From assembly GCA_019058365.1 (NCBI GenBank), contig JAHPZE010000024.1, positions 1 to 64,000 on the forward strand: 64,000 bases of DNA, read 5' to 3'. The position numbers and the translations under genes are program-made. Positions 26,081 to 34,712 of the stretch are shown one piece after another. The stretch's first letter is position 1. Each line of letters starts with the position of its first letter. The DNA is from Promethearchaeota archaeon. Lineage in GTDB: Archaea > Asgardarchaeota > Lokiarchaeia > Sigyniarchaeales > SOKP01. The notes beneath the pieces are model-generated. The model did no database searches, was not told the origin of the DNA, and was given only the letters and a program-made list of their open reading frames with translations.

Positions 26081-26683
26081 GTGACGAAGAAAGAAGAAAA
26101 ATCTACACAAAATGAGGAAACGGAAGAATTTCCATTTATTCGAGGATCGAGAATAGATCTTTGCCCTCGGAACTCCAAATATGCGAATTTATATGTAAAA
26201 TGGAAGAATCATCCTAAAGTTCGTAAATATGCTCGTAATATAATACCAAGGACAATAGATGAACAGAAAAAAAGGTCAGAAAGTAGAAGTGAAGAATTTA
26301 GCGATTTTGTATTATTAGACGTTTGGCATAAAGAAGATAAGAAACCAATAGGTCAAATTGGATTAAACCATATAGATTGGATAAATGGGTGGGCAAATGC
26401 CTTTCTTCAAATTGGAGAACCAAATTATTGGAATAAAGATATTGGGACGGAAGCTACTGAATTGCTCATGGAATATGCATTTAATGAGTTGAAATTAAAT
26501 AAAATACACGGAGGAGTTGCTGTTGATAATATTGGCTCATGGTCTGTAGCAGGGAAGATTGGATTTGTTCTTGATGGAATAAGAAAGCATGAAATGTATG
26601 TTGATGGAAAATATGTTGATGCAAAAGTATTTCGGTTGTCAAAAGAAGATTGGATAAAATCTAGAGAATTGAAAGAGGATTAA
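26081..26683 (+). CDS. RimJ/RimL-type GNAT acetyltransferase, tandem copy 2
   Basis: This 200-residue copy starts at GTG 26081, 36 bp after copy 1. Signature phrases are YVKWKNHPKVRKYARNIIPRT, WHKEDKKPIGQIG, DWINGWANAF and EPNYWNKDIGTEATELLMEYAF. In the helix after motif A it has VAGKIGFVLDGIRKHEMYVDGKYVDAK. The N-terminal 20 residues are an acidic extension (KEEKSTQNEETEE), which two other copies also have in different form. All catalytic-fold elements look intact. Confidence 0.9.
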   Translation: MTKKEEKSTQNEETEEFPFIRGSRIDLCPRNSKYANLYVKWKNHPKVRKYARNIIPRTIDEQKKRSESRSEEFSDFVLLDVWHKEDKKPIGQIGLNHIDWINGWANAFLQIGEPNYWNKDIGTEATELLMEYAFNELKLNKIHGGVAVDNIGSWSVAGKIGFVLDGIRKHEMYVDGKYVDAKVFRLSKEDWIKSRELKED

Positions 26684-26714
26684 ATAATAATTTCATTAAA
26701 TTGTGATAAACAAC

Positions 26715-27275
26715 ATGGAAAAACAAGATATTCCTTTGTTTATTGAAGGGCAAAATGTCTATTTAATACCTCAGAGCTTAGAACGAGTAAATTTATATGT
26801 AAAATGGATAAATGACCCAAAAGTCCGTAAATATTCTCGAAATATTTTACCCGTAACAGTAGATGACGCGAAAGGATGGTTTGAACCTCAAGAAGGAAGA
26901 GTTCGGAAATTTATTGTACTTGAAATTTGGTATAAAAAGGATAATAAGCCAGTTGGTCATACTTTCTTAACTGGTATAGATTGGAAAAATGGTTGGGCAA
27001 ATGTAGGGATGACTATTGGCGAACCTGATTATTGGAATAAAAATATTGCCACTGAAGTTACAGATCTAATCATTGAATATGCTTTTAGTGAACTAAATCT
27101 ACATAAATTACATGCTGGTGCGATAGTTGCTAATATTGGGTCTTGGACAGTAGCTGAAAAAAAAGGATTTACTTTTGAAGGAATCAGAAAGGATGAGCTT
27201 TTTGTAGATGGAGAATATGTTGATGTTAAAACATACTATCTATTAAAAGATGAGTGGAGAGAAAGAAAATTATGA
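26715..27275 (+). CDS. RimJ/RimL-type GNAT acetyltransferase, tandem copy 3
   Basis: This copy is read from ATG 26715; a GTG at 26703 would add four residues (186 or 190 residues in all). It contains YVKWINDPKVRKYSRNILP, EIWYKKDNKPVGH, DWKNGWANV and EPDYWNKNIATEVTDLIIEYAF. Its TGA overlaps the ATG of copy 4 (ATGA), a sign of translational coupling and therefore of a shared transcript. It is most similar to copies 2, 4 and 5. Confidence 0.9.
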   Translation: MEKQDIPLFIEGQNVYLIPQSLERVNLYVKWINDPKVRKYSRNILPVTVDDAKGWFEPQEGRVRKFIVLEIWYKKDNKPVGHTFLTGIDWKNGWANVGMTIGEPDYWNKNIATEVTDLIIEYAFSELNLHKLHAGAIVANIGSWTVAEKKGFTFEGIRKDELFVDGEYVDVKTYYLLKDEWRERKL

Positions 27276-27850
27276 GAGAGAAAGAAGTAAAAGAAGATAA
27301 AGAAGTTCCAGTTTTTATCGATGGAAAAATCATTAGTCTTATTCCTCCAAATTCAGAGGATATCAATTTATATTTAAAATGGTTAAATCACCCAAAAGTT
27401 AGAAAATTTGCTCGATGGGTAATACCAGTTACTAGTGACGATATTAAAAAATGGTTTGAACCCCAAGAGGGGAGAATCCCTAGGAATATTGCTTTTGAAC
27501 TTTGGCATAAAAAAGATAAAAGACCAATAGGTGAAGTAGGCTTGTCAGGGATTGACTGGGTTAATGGATGGGCAAATATATTTCTTTTCATTGGAGAACC
27601 AGAATATTGGGGAAAAGATATAGCTACAGAAGGTGCAAGAATGATTATAGAATATGCATTCAATGAATTGAATCTTAATATATTACAAGCAGGAGCAGCT
27701 GTTGAAAACATAAGTTCATGGAGCGTTGCTGAGAAAATTGGATTTAAGTATCGGGGATTAGAGAAAAATGATTTATTTATTGATGGAAAATATATTGATG
27801 GAAAATTGTATCGTTTATCAAAGGAAGATTGGTTAAATTCAAAGAAATAA
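27272..27850 (+). CDS. RimJ/RimL-type GNAT acetyltransferase, tandem copy 4
   Basis: The start is taken as ATG 27272, which shares bases with the stop of copy 3 (ATGA); an upstream in-frame GTG at 27254 lies inside copy 3 and is less likely. The protein of about 192 residues has YLKWLNHPKVRKFARWVIP, ELWHKKDKRPIGEVG, DWVNGWANIF and EPEYWGKDIATEGARMIIEYAF. The C-terminal end, KYIDGKLYRLSKEDWLN, follows the shared layout. Confidence 0.9.
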   Translation: MREKEVKEDKEVPVFIDGKIISLIPPNSEDINLYLKWLNHPKVRKFARWVIPVTSDDIKKWFEPQEGRIPRNIAFELWHKKDKRPIGEVGLSGIDWVNGWANIFLFIGEPEYWGKDIATEGARMIIEYAFNELNLNILQAGAAVENISSWSVAEKIGFKYRGLEKNDLFIDGKYIDGKLYRLSKEDWLNSKK

Positions 27851-27901
27851 ATTAATTAAAATTAAATATAAAACCAAAAAAATTACAATTTAACAATAAT
27901 A

Positions 27902-28483
27902 ATGGAAGAAAAGGAAAATAAAGAGGTTCCTGTCTTTATTGAAGGAGAAACCATAAGTTTTATACCTCAAAATTTAGAAAACATAAATTTATATGTTAAA
28001 TGGCTCAATAATCCTGAAGTACGTAAATATGCGAGGAATATTGTACCAAGTAGAGTAGAAGATATTAAAAAGTGGTTTGAACCACGAGATTGGGAAATGC
28101 CTTATTTTGTATCTTTCGAAATCTGGCATAATAAGGATAAAAAGCCTATTGGTCATGTAGGCGTGGGTTGGATAGATTGGATTAATGGATGGGCAAATGC
28201 TTTTATACGAATTGGAGAACCTGATTATTGGGGCAAAAAAATTGCTACAGAAGCTACAGAATTACTTAATGAATGCGCTTTCAATGAATTAAATCTCAAT
28301 AAATTACACGGTGGAGTTTGTGTGGAAAACATTGGGTCTTGGAGTGTTGCTGAAAAATGTGGCTTTCAGTTTGAAGGCATAAGGGAAGATGAATTCTATC
28401 TTGACGGTAAACACCTTGGAGTAAAAACTTATAGTTTATTAAAAGAAGATTGGATAAAAAGAAAAGAAAAATCAAATGATTAA
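27902..28483 (+). CDS. RimJ/RimL-type GNAT acetyltransferase, tandem copy 5
   Basis: The 193-residue copy starts 51 bp after copy 4. Signature phrases are YVKWLNNPEVRKYARNIVP, EIWHNKDKKPIGHVG, DWINGWANAF and EPDYWGKKIATEATELLNECAF. In place of the usual DGKYVD near the C-terminus it has DGKHLGVK. With copies 2-4 it forms the tight core of the array. Confidence 0.9.
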   Translation: MEEKENKEVPVFIEGETISFIPQNLENINLYVKWLNNPEVRKYARNIVPSRVEDIKKWFEPRDWEMPYFVSFEIWHNKDKKPIGHVGVGWIDWINGWANAFIRIGEPDYWGKKIATEATELLNECAFNELNLNKLHGGVCVENIGSWSVAEKCGFQFEGIREDEFYLDGKHLGVKTYSLLKEDWIKRKEKSND

Positions 28484-28580
28484 AACTAATCAAATTTAAT
28501 TAATAAGAGTTTAATCTATTCAATCTCTTAGACATATATATTAATTATATTAATTTCTAAAAATATTCTAGTAGTTTTAA

Positions 28581-29174
28581 ATGACGGAAGAAGAAAAAGA
28601 AGAGAAAGAAGAGATCCAAATTTTCCCTTTTATTGAGGGAGAGAGAATAGATTTATTAGCCCCAAATTCTAAATGGATTACTTTATATTGTAAATGGTAT
28701 AATGATCCAGAAGTGCGTCATTTTGCTCGCCACGTTATGCCGAGAACTCCTGAAGAAGTTAAAGGATGGTTCGAACCTCCATCGGAACGTGGTGTAAAAG
28801 AGGGAGTATATTTTACGATATACCATAAAAAAGATAAACGTCCTATAGGTAGTATTGGGTTTGATCATATCAATTGGACAAATCGTAATACCTATATAGG
28901 TGCTTTAATCGGAGAGCCAGATTATTGGGGAAAAGGTCTCATAGGTGAAGCTGCCAAAATGTTAATTAATTATGGATTTACAGAATTAAATTTCCATAAG
29001 ATAAAGGCAACTATTATCAATCCAAATAAAAGATCACTTAGGGCAGCTGAAAAATTAGGTTTTCAACAAGAAGGACTTTTAAAAGAAGATATGTATGTCG
29101 ATGGAAACTATGTCGATTTCCACCAATTCGGGTTGTTTAGAAGAGATTGGATTAAAAGAGAAGAATTAGTTTGA
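28581..29174 (+). CDS. RimJ/RimL-type GNAT acetyltransferase, tandem copy 6
   Basis: The 197-residue last copy, 97 bp after copy 5, has an acidic N-terminus (TEEEKEEKEEIQ) and the signature CKWYNDPEVRHFARHVMPRT. Motif A is EPDYWGKGLIGEAAKMLINYGF, closer to the classic GxGxxGEA form than the other copies. It lacks the NGWAN phrase (it has NWTNRNTYIGALIG) and ends HQFGLFRRDWIKRE. Like copy 1 it is an outlier, suggesting that the array expanded from the middle. Confidence 0.9.
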   Translation: MTEEEKEEKEEIQIFPFIEGERIDLLAPNSKWITLYCKWYNDPEVRHFARHVMPRTPEEVKGWFEPPSERGVKEGVYFTIYHKKDKRPIGSIGFDHINWTNRNTYIGALIGEPDYWGKGLIGEAAKMLINYGFTELNFHKIKATIINPNKRSLRAAEKLGFQQEGLLKEDMYVDGNYVDFHQFGLFRRDWIKREELV

Positions 29175-29349
29175 AATCCTCTTTATTTCTTTACTCTAAA
29201 TAAAAATTAAGAGATATTAATTATATTATATGAGCTTTTTTAAAAAACCAAATAAATCTATAAATAGTTTTAAGTTGAAAAATAAAATTAACTAAAATTT
29301 ATAATCAAATAAAAGTAGACATAAAAAATATTCTAAAATTGTGAGAAAA

Positions 29350-30732
29350 ATGTCAGAACCTCAAAAAGCTAAATATTTTGAGATTTTAACTAACAAAAGG
29401 ATAGTACTTTTCACATTACAAGGGGTTAGTACTGGATTCTTGTTTGCAATGTGGGGTCAAATTCAATTTTTTGCTGCAAATATTCTTTTAATTCCTCAAA
29501 CATTTATAGCTTTGATCTATCTTGTGTACTCCATTTTAGAAGCTATAAATGATCCCGTAATAGGTTATTTAGCAGATAGATCAAAAAGATTTACATTTCG
29601 ATTTGGAAAAAGGTATCCGTGGATCATGGTTGGGTTTATTTTTGGACCAGTTATTCTGATATTTAGTTTTATTCAAATTTCATCGAATATAACTATATTA
29701 GTGATTTGGCTAATTTTTACTATGATTTTGCATGATACATTTATGACTAGTGTTGAGATAAATCATAATGCTTTATTTCCTGATTTATTTAGGGGATCTT
29801 CTCACAGGGGTAAGGTAATTTGGATTGGCTCTATTCTTGGTGGTATTATTTCTATTGTAGCTAATGGCTTGGTTCCAGGTTTAATAGAGGGGCTAGGTTA
29901 TTTAGTTACGGTTATAATTATAGTTGTTATTGCATATCTTTTTGTTATACCATATAGTTATGGGATAAGAGAGCCAGAGGAGATGAAAATATTTCGCGCA
30001 GAATTAGATGCAACCAATAGAGCAACTTCTCCAGTAAAGGAAATTATTAATCGAATTTTTAAAGATAAAAATTGGATGGGAATTGTTATCGCAGGTTTTA
30101 CATGGGCTGTTGGCGGAGCTTGTTTCTTATATGGACTTAATTTTTTCGTAGTAGATAGTCTAGAATTGAAAATTGGTGCTACAGTAATACCGCTGGTTAT
30201 GCTATACTTTATTGGATTTGTTTTAGCTCCTTTATGGGTATGGATATCAAAAAAAATAGGTAACAAAAAAGCCTATATACTAGGAATGGGATTAAATATA
30301 ATTGGGTTCTTCCTTTTATTCTTTATAATCAGTTTGCCAGGGCTCATTCTTATGTTTACATTTCAGGGTGTCGGATTTAGCGCAACTTCTGGAGCAATTT
30401 ATGGTTTATTAAGAGCAGAAGGAATTGATAATGCTTCAGTTACCTCAGGGAAACGAGAAGAAGGAAGTTATACAAGTGTGTGGAAGTTTTTCACAGCATT
30501 CTCTTACTTCTTCCAAACAATAATATTTGCAATAGTCTCTGGAATAACTGGTTATGATGCTGCTCTTGGAACAGGAAATAGTAATACTGCTAAATTCGGT
30601 TTAATCTTTCAAATGTCAATAATACCGATGATTATATTTATAATAGGGACAATTGCTTTTGCATTTATGTATAAAATATCCAAAGAGGATGCGTGGCACA
30701 ACAAACTAAAATTAGAGGAAATGAATCTTTAA
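29350..30732 (+). CDS. MFS transporter of the glycoside-pentoside-hexuronide (MelB/MFS_2) type
   Basis: The protein of about 460 residues has some 11-12 hydrophobic segments. The signature EAINDPVIGYLADRSK followed by FRFGKRYPWI, between the second and third segments, is that of cation-coupled sugar symporters of the MelB group. A second conserved stretch, VTSGKREEGSYTSVWKF, precedes the last helices, as in the family. It probably moves a sugar or related solute with Na+ or H+. ATG 29350 is preferred over GTG 29341 (adds three residues). No glycosidase is adjacent, so the substrate is unknown. Confidence 0.88.
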   Translation: MSEPQKAKYFEILTNKRIVLFTLQGVSTGFLFAMWGQIQFFAANILLIPQTFIALIYLVYSILEAINDPVIGYLADRSKRFTFRFGKRYPWIMVGFIFGPVILIFSFIQISSNITILVIWLIFTMILHDTFMTSVEINHNALFPDLFRGSSHRGKVIWIGSILGGIISIVANGLVPGLIEGLGYLVTVIIIVVIAYLFVIPYSYGIREPEEMKIFRAELDATNRATSPVKEIINRIFKDKNWMGIVIAGFTWAVGGACFLYGLNFFVVDSLELKIGATVIPLVMLYFIGFVLAPLWVWISKKIGNKKAYILGMGLNIIGFFLLFFIISLPGLILMFTFQGVGFSATSGAIYGLLRAEGIDNASVTSGKREEGSYTSVWKFFTAFSYFFQTIIFAIVSGITGYDAALGTGNSNTAKFGLIFQMSIIPMIIFIIGTIAFAFMYKISKEDAWHNKLKLEEMNL

Positions 30733-30744
30733 TAATATTAATTA

Positions 30745-30758
30745 TCTTTTTTTTTTTA
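30745..30758 (+). terminator. T-run between convergent genes
   Basis: About twelve T residues lie 15-25 bases after the transporter stop, in the 41-bp gap to the convergent histidine kinase. They would terminate rightward transcription. Confidence 0.45.
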
Positions 30759-30773
30759 TACTGCTTAGAATTT

Positions 30774-33700
30774 CTATTTTGGCAATAATATAATAAAATT
30801 ACTCCCTTTGGTATAATCTCCTTCTATTCTATCTTCAACCCAAATTTTACCATTGAAAATTTGAATTATTTTGCTTACGAGAGAAAGACCAATTCCCATC
30901 CCCTTAGAACCATTGAAGGCTCCCTTACCTCGCTGAAATATTACTTTTTTCCTTTTATCAATAATACCGATACCATTATCAAGAAACTCGATTTTAATAT
31001 ATGTTTTCTGATCTAACTTTTGTTTCGAAATCTTAACAGAGATGTCTACAATTGCATTTTCATTATAATTTATTCCATTAATTAAGATATTTTCAAATAC
31101 TTCTTGAAGAAGTTCATTAGCATTAACATAGTAATTTTCATCAAGATTATCAGTGGAAATGTTTACATTTCTTTCACTAAACGCTTTTTTAACAAAATCT
31201 ATTGAAGTTTTCAAATAACTACAAATATTAATTTGATGTGTAGAAATTTTCTCTTCCTCAAGCTCAGAAAGAGTGCGAACATTAAAAACTAATTTTGAAC
31301 CTCTTTTGACTTGATTTTTTATCATCAGCGCCAGTTTTTGTATGGATTTAGATTTTTCAGAATCCCCAAGCTGGAAAATAATTAGTTCTGCCGAAGAATT
31401 TATTATTTGAAGTAAGTTATTTATATCGTGAGTAAATAGATCTTTATAGAAATTTGCCTTGTTATAGGCTTCCTTATAATTTTTTTCTGATAATCTTAAA
31501 GCTTCCTCAGCTGCCTTACGATCAGTAATATCTAACACAATTCCTTGAAAATGGGATATATTACCTTCCATGTCCCTTCTGATCCATGTTCTATCATCTA
31601 ACCATTTAATTTTTCCAGATTTAGTTATTATCCTATATTCTTGTTCAAATTCATTGATGTCCTTATTACTATTATTGTTTACTTCTTCGACAACTCGATT
31701 TAAATCATCAGGATGCACAATTTGCTCATAGATGACCTTTCCAGAATAGAAATCCTCTTGAGTATACCCAAATTGTTTAATATTTTCAGAAACAAATTCC
31801 ACAGGCCACCCTTTGGAATTTCGCCATAGAAATAACACTCCCGGGCTACTATTTATAATCTTTTCCAATTCTTTGAGTTTTTCATAAGATTTTTGAAGTT
31901 CTTCTTGAACACGTTTTCTCTTTTTTTCTTCTTCTTTTAATTCCGTAATATCACGAGATATAGCACCTATTATATATTTTTTTTCAGTTTTAATTAGAAA
32001 AGATACTTGTTGTATGATATGATGGTTACCTTGACTATCTCTCAGTTCCATTTCTTGCAGAATATTAAACCATGGGGCATTTCCTGTCTTGATAGCTTGA
32101 TTTATAGACAACTTTAATTGTTCAAGTCTTTCTTGACATTTTAATTCCTCTGGAAGTACTTGATATTGAATATCCCAAAGTTTTCTCCCTAAAACCTCTT
32201 TTTTTTTTATTCCAATAATTTTCTCTTGACCTTTATTCCATTCGATTATTATCCCATTTTCATCAGCCAGAACCACTCCATCCTGGGATTGTTCTACGAA
32301 CTTTCGGTATTTTTCTTCTGACTCTTTTAACTTCTGTGTTGATTCTATTCTTTCAGTTATGTCTATTACTACTTCTGCAGCTTTTTCTATAGGTCCGGTT
32401 GGATTTGGCAACGGAGCAGATATTATTTCGTAAGTACGATTATTAGGAGCAATAATAATTGCCTTTTCAACTTTTCTGTTTTGAATGGCTTTCATCATAG
32501 GACATTCTTCGCAACAGGTTTCTCTTTTTAAATAAAATTCAAAGCATTTTCTATTTTCGTGTTTACCAAATTGATCTTTTAAAAATTGATTTTGATAAAT
32601 TATATTAAAATTAGAATCTACAATATCAATTCCTATTCCTGTCAGGGATAATCCTTCTGTTAGAGAACGATACAATTCTTCAGATTCACGTAAGGCTTCT
32701 TCTGTTTTTTTCCGTTCTGAGATGTCTCGATTAGTTGCCACAGCTCCTACAGGAGTTCCCCTATTATCCTTAATCAAAGAGACTGACGCTAATATATTAA
32801 GAAATCTACCATCCTTATGTTTTTGGAGAACTTCTCCTCTCCAAAATCCATCTTCGAAAAATTTTTTTAGTACTTCCTCGCTTTCATCATAGGGGTATTC
32901 AGTAGGAATAATTTCCTCTATACTGATTCCAATTGCTTCATCTGCTCTCCAGCCATAGATAACCTCTGCAGCTTTATTCCAACTGACAATTTTAAATTCC
33001 ATATCTGTAGAAATAATTGCATCTGAAACATCTTCAACAAGCTTGGCTTGATATTGAATTTCTTGGTCTGCTTTCTTACGTTCTGTAATATCTCTTCCAA
33101 CTATAATACCTTTTAATTCATTTTTTTTATCAATAAAAACCTTTCCTTTAACTTCAAACCAGATATATTTTCCATTTTTATGTTTTACCCTTACTTCAAC
33201 AAGTCCTTCTTTTTTCTTTAATCCCGTCAAAAGAGCATTAAGTCCTCTTTCCTTATCTAAAGGATGAACAAAGTCTAAAACATTTTTTCCTAATAATTCA
33301 TCAGATTTATAACCTAAATGGTTATAACTCTCTTGTTCATTTACAAATTCCATTACATACTTTCTATTTATTACAATTATCAAATCATTAACATTTTGTG
33401 TAATGATTCTATGTTTTTCCTCTGATTCTTTTAACTGTACTTCCATTAATTTCTTCTCAGTTATATTTCTCGAAATTAATAAACCATTCCAATTTCCTTT
33501 AGAATCTTCAAAAAGTTTTCCTTGTATATCAAACCATATCCAATATCCGTCCTTATGTTTTAATCTCCCTTCACGTTTTGATTCTCCCTTTCTAATTATA
33601 TCTCTTAAAAATTTATTAACTTGTTTTTTCTCATCGGGGTGAATTATGGTATTTGCAGATTTACCGATTAATTCATCTTTAGTATATCCTAAAACTCTAG

Positions 33701-33836
33701 AATGTGTTCCTTCGTTAATATATTGAATTTTAAATTTATTATCTAAAATTCGAATTAGGTCATTCGTATTTTCTGAAATCAATCGATATCTTTCTTCAGA
33801 AATGTCTAAATTTAATTTTTTTTTAGAAGAAGTCAT
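30774..33836 (-). CDS. Cytoplasmic multi-PAS sensor histidine kinase
   Basis: The 1020-residue protein has no membrane segment. It contains six PAS domains in tandem, at about 10-130, 137-255, 260-380, 386-500, 505-635 and 660-785. Most end in the PAC phrase DITERK or a variant. The fourth PAS has a Cys cluster (CFEF, CCEECP) that could bind iron or haem-like cofactors or act as a redox switch. The H-box is FTHDINNLLQIINSSAE, with the phospho-acceptor His near residue 810. The ATPase domain has ENILINGINYNEN, DNGIGI and GSKGMGIGLSLVSKI. No response regulator lies in the window, so its output is unknown. Archaeal multi-PAS kinases usually sense redox state, light or small ligands. Confidence 0.92.
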   Translation of the reverse strand: MTSSKKKLNLDISEERYRLISENTNDLIRILDNKFKIQYINEGTHSRVLGYTKDELIGKSANTIIHPDEKKQVNKFLRDIIRKGESKREGRLKHKDGYWIWFDIQGKLFEDSKGNWNGLLISRNITEKKLMEVQLKESEEKHRIITQNVNDLIIVINRKYVMEFVNEQESYNHLGYKSDELLGKNVLDFVHPLDKERGLNALLTGLKKKEGLVEVRVKHKNGKYIWFEVKGKVFIDKKNELKGIIVGRDITERKKADQEIQYQAKLVEDVSDAIISTDMEFKIVSWNKAAEVIYGWRADEAIGISIEEIIPTEYPYDESEEVLKKFFEDGFWRGEVLQKHKDGRFLNILASVSLIKDNRGTPVGAVATNRDISERKKTEEALRESEELYRSLTEGLSLTGIGIDIVDSNFNIIYQNQFLKDQFGKHENRKCFEFYLKRETCCEECPMMKAIQNRKVEKAIIIAPNNRTYEIISAPLPNPTGPIEKAAEVVIDITERIESTQKLKESEEKYRKFVEQSQDGVVLADENGIIIEWNKGQEKIIGIKKKEVLGRKLWDIQYQVLPEELKCQERLEQLKLSINQAIKTGNAPWFNILQEMELRDSQGNHHIIQQVSFLIKTEKKYIIGAISRDITELKEEEKKRKRVQEELQKSYEKLKELEKIINSSPGVLFLWRNSKGWPVEFVSENIKQFGYTQEDFYSGKVIYEQIVHPDDLNRVVEEVNNNSNKDINEFEQEYRIITKSGKIKWLDDRTWIRRDMEGNISHFQGIVLDITDRKAAEEALRLSEKNYKEAYNKANFYKDLFTHDINNLLQIINSSAELIIFQLGDSEKSKSIQKLALMIKNQVKRGSKLVFNVRTLSELEEEKISTHQINICSYLKTSIDFVKKAFSERNVNISTDNLDENYYVNANELLQEVFENILINGINYNENAIVDISVKISKQKLDQKTYIKIEFLDNGIGIIDKRKKVIFQRGKGAFNGSKGMGIGLSLVSKIIQIFNGKIWVEDRIEGDYTKGSNFIILLPK

Positions 33837-34170
33837 AATTAGTAATTCTCTTTGTTAGATTTAATCCTAAAAGTGTTCTATAAATGAATACTTAATTTAT
33901 TAAGTAATATCTTAATCTAAATTTTATTTTTAATTTAATATCTTATAAAATAGACTTATATGTTTATGATGTTAGAACGATTAAATAATATTACTTTAGA
34001 TTTATAAACTATTTCTAGTCGAATGAATTGAATAAGCAAGGTGGCTAGTTTATTATCTAAAAATTAGCATTTCTGTAAGAAAATTAAATTTAAACTAAAG
34101 AAATTGTAAAGAAATTCATATTTTCTAAAAAAAGAATATAAAAAAAAGAAATTTAGTTTTTGGGGTGGAT
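33837..34170. other. Gene-free stretch of 334 bp
   Basis: This is very AT-rich DNA between the 5' end of the histidine kinase gene and the 3' end of the AOR operon. I see no open frame with coding character, no tRNA and no convincing repeat. It should hold the kinase promoter (leftward) and the AOR-operon terminator. Confidence 0.5.
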
Positions 34171-34416
34171 TCAACCACCACCTATGGGAGGAAAGATTGA
34201 AATTAAATCTCCATCTTTTAGAACAGTTTTGAGATCTTTATGTGGACAACCATTAACCAAAATTATTGTTCTTCTCTCATCATCTGGAATATTATATTTA
34301 TTGAATAGCAGTTTAATCTGACTGTTTTCTGGAATTGATAATACTTCTTTTTCTGGGCCATATTGCCTTAGAGTTGCAAAGAATTTAACAGTAACTGTAA
34401 TACTCTTACTATTCAT
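34171..34416 (-). CDS. MoaD/ThiS-like ubiquitin-fold sulfur carrier ending in GG
   Basis: The start is placed at the ATG of MNSKSITVTVKFFATLRQ, which overlaps the upstream gene by 8 bp; the frame extends further upstream but that part only mirrors the overlapping gene. The 81-residue protein has the beta-grasp pattern: strand VTVKFFATLRQY, helix IKLLFNKYN, strand TIILVNGCP, then DGDLISIFPPIGGG. The C-terminal Gly-Gly is the site activated by MoeB/ThiF-type E1 enzymes and thiocarboxylated in molybdopterin or thiazole synthesis. Third in the AOR operon, it probably supplies sulfur for the tungstopterin cofactor. Confidence 0.85.
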   Translation of the reverse strand: MNSKSITVTVKFFATLRQYGPEKEVLSIPENSQIKLLFNKYNIPDDERRTIILVNGCPHKDLKTVLKDGDLISIFPPIGGG

Positions 34417-34693
34417 CCTCTTCTCGTTTAAAATACCATTTATATAATAGACCCATATTTCGGGGAAATAGTGAAACCTTATCACCGGATTTAACAGTCT
34501 TCTTAAGTCCCGCATATATTCCATTCACAAAAATATGGCTAACTTCATTATCTTCAATCATATATTTTCTAAGTATGTCTGCAACCCAAGTTACTTCAGG
34601 ATCATTGATTTTTAATCGTAATGGTAAGGTTCCTGATACTTTTGGATCTGCTTTTTTTCTTAAGTCTCCGAATAATTTTAAATCAATTGGCAT
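34409..34693 (-). CDS. MoaD/ThiS-like protein without C-terminal GG
   Basis: The 94-residue protein has the same beta-grasp layout as its downstream neighbour: IDLKLFGDLRKKAD, WVADILRKYMI, EVSHIFVNGIY, and GDKVSLFPRNMGLLYKWYF. It lacks the terminal Gly-Gly needed for thiocarboxylation and instead ends in an acidic tail. It sits 19 bp after the AOR gene and overlaps the GG-containing paralogue by 8 bp. The LFPRNMGLLY ending seems fixed in AOR-linked members I recall, so it may be a dedicated partner or chaperone of the oxidoreductase rather than a sulfur carrier. Confidence 0.8.
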   Translation of the reverse strand: MPIDLKLFGDLRKKADPKVSGTLPLRLKINDPEVTWVADILRKYMIEDNEVSHIFVNGIYAGLKKTVKSGDKVSLFPRNMGLLYKWYFKREEDE

Positions 34694-34712
34694 TTTTCCC
34701 CCATCTTGCTAA

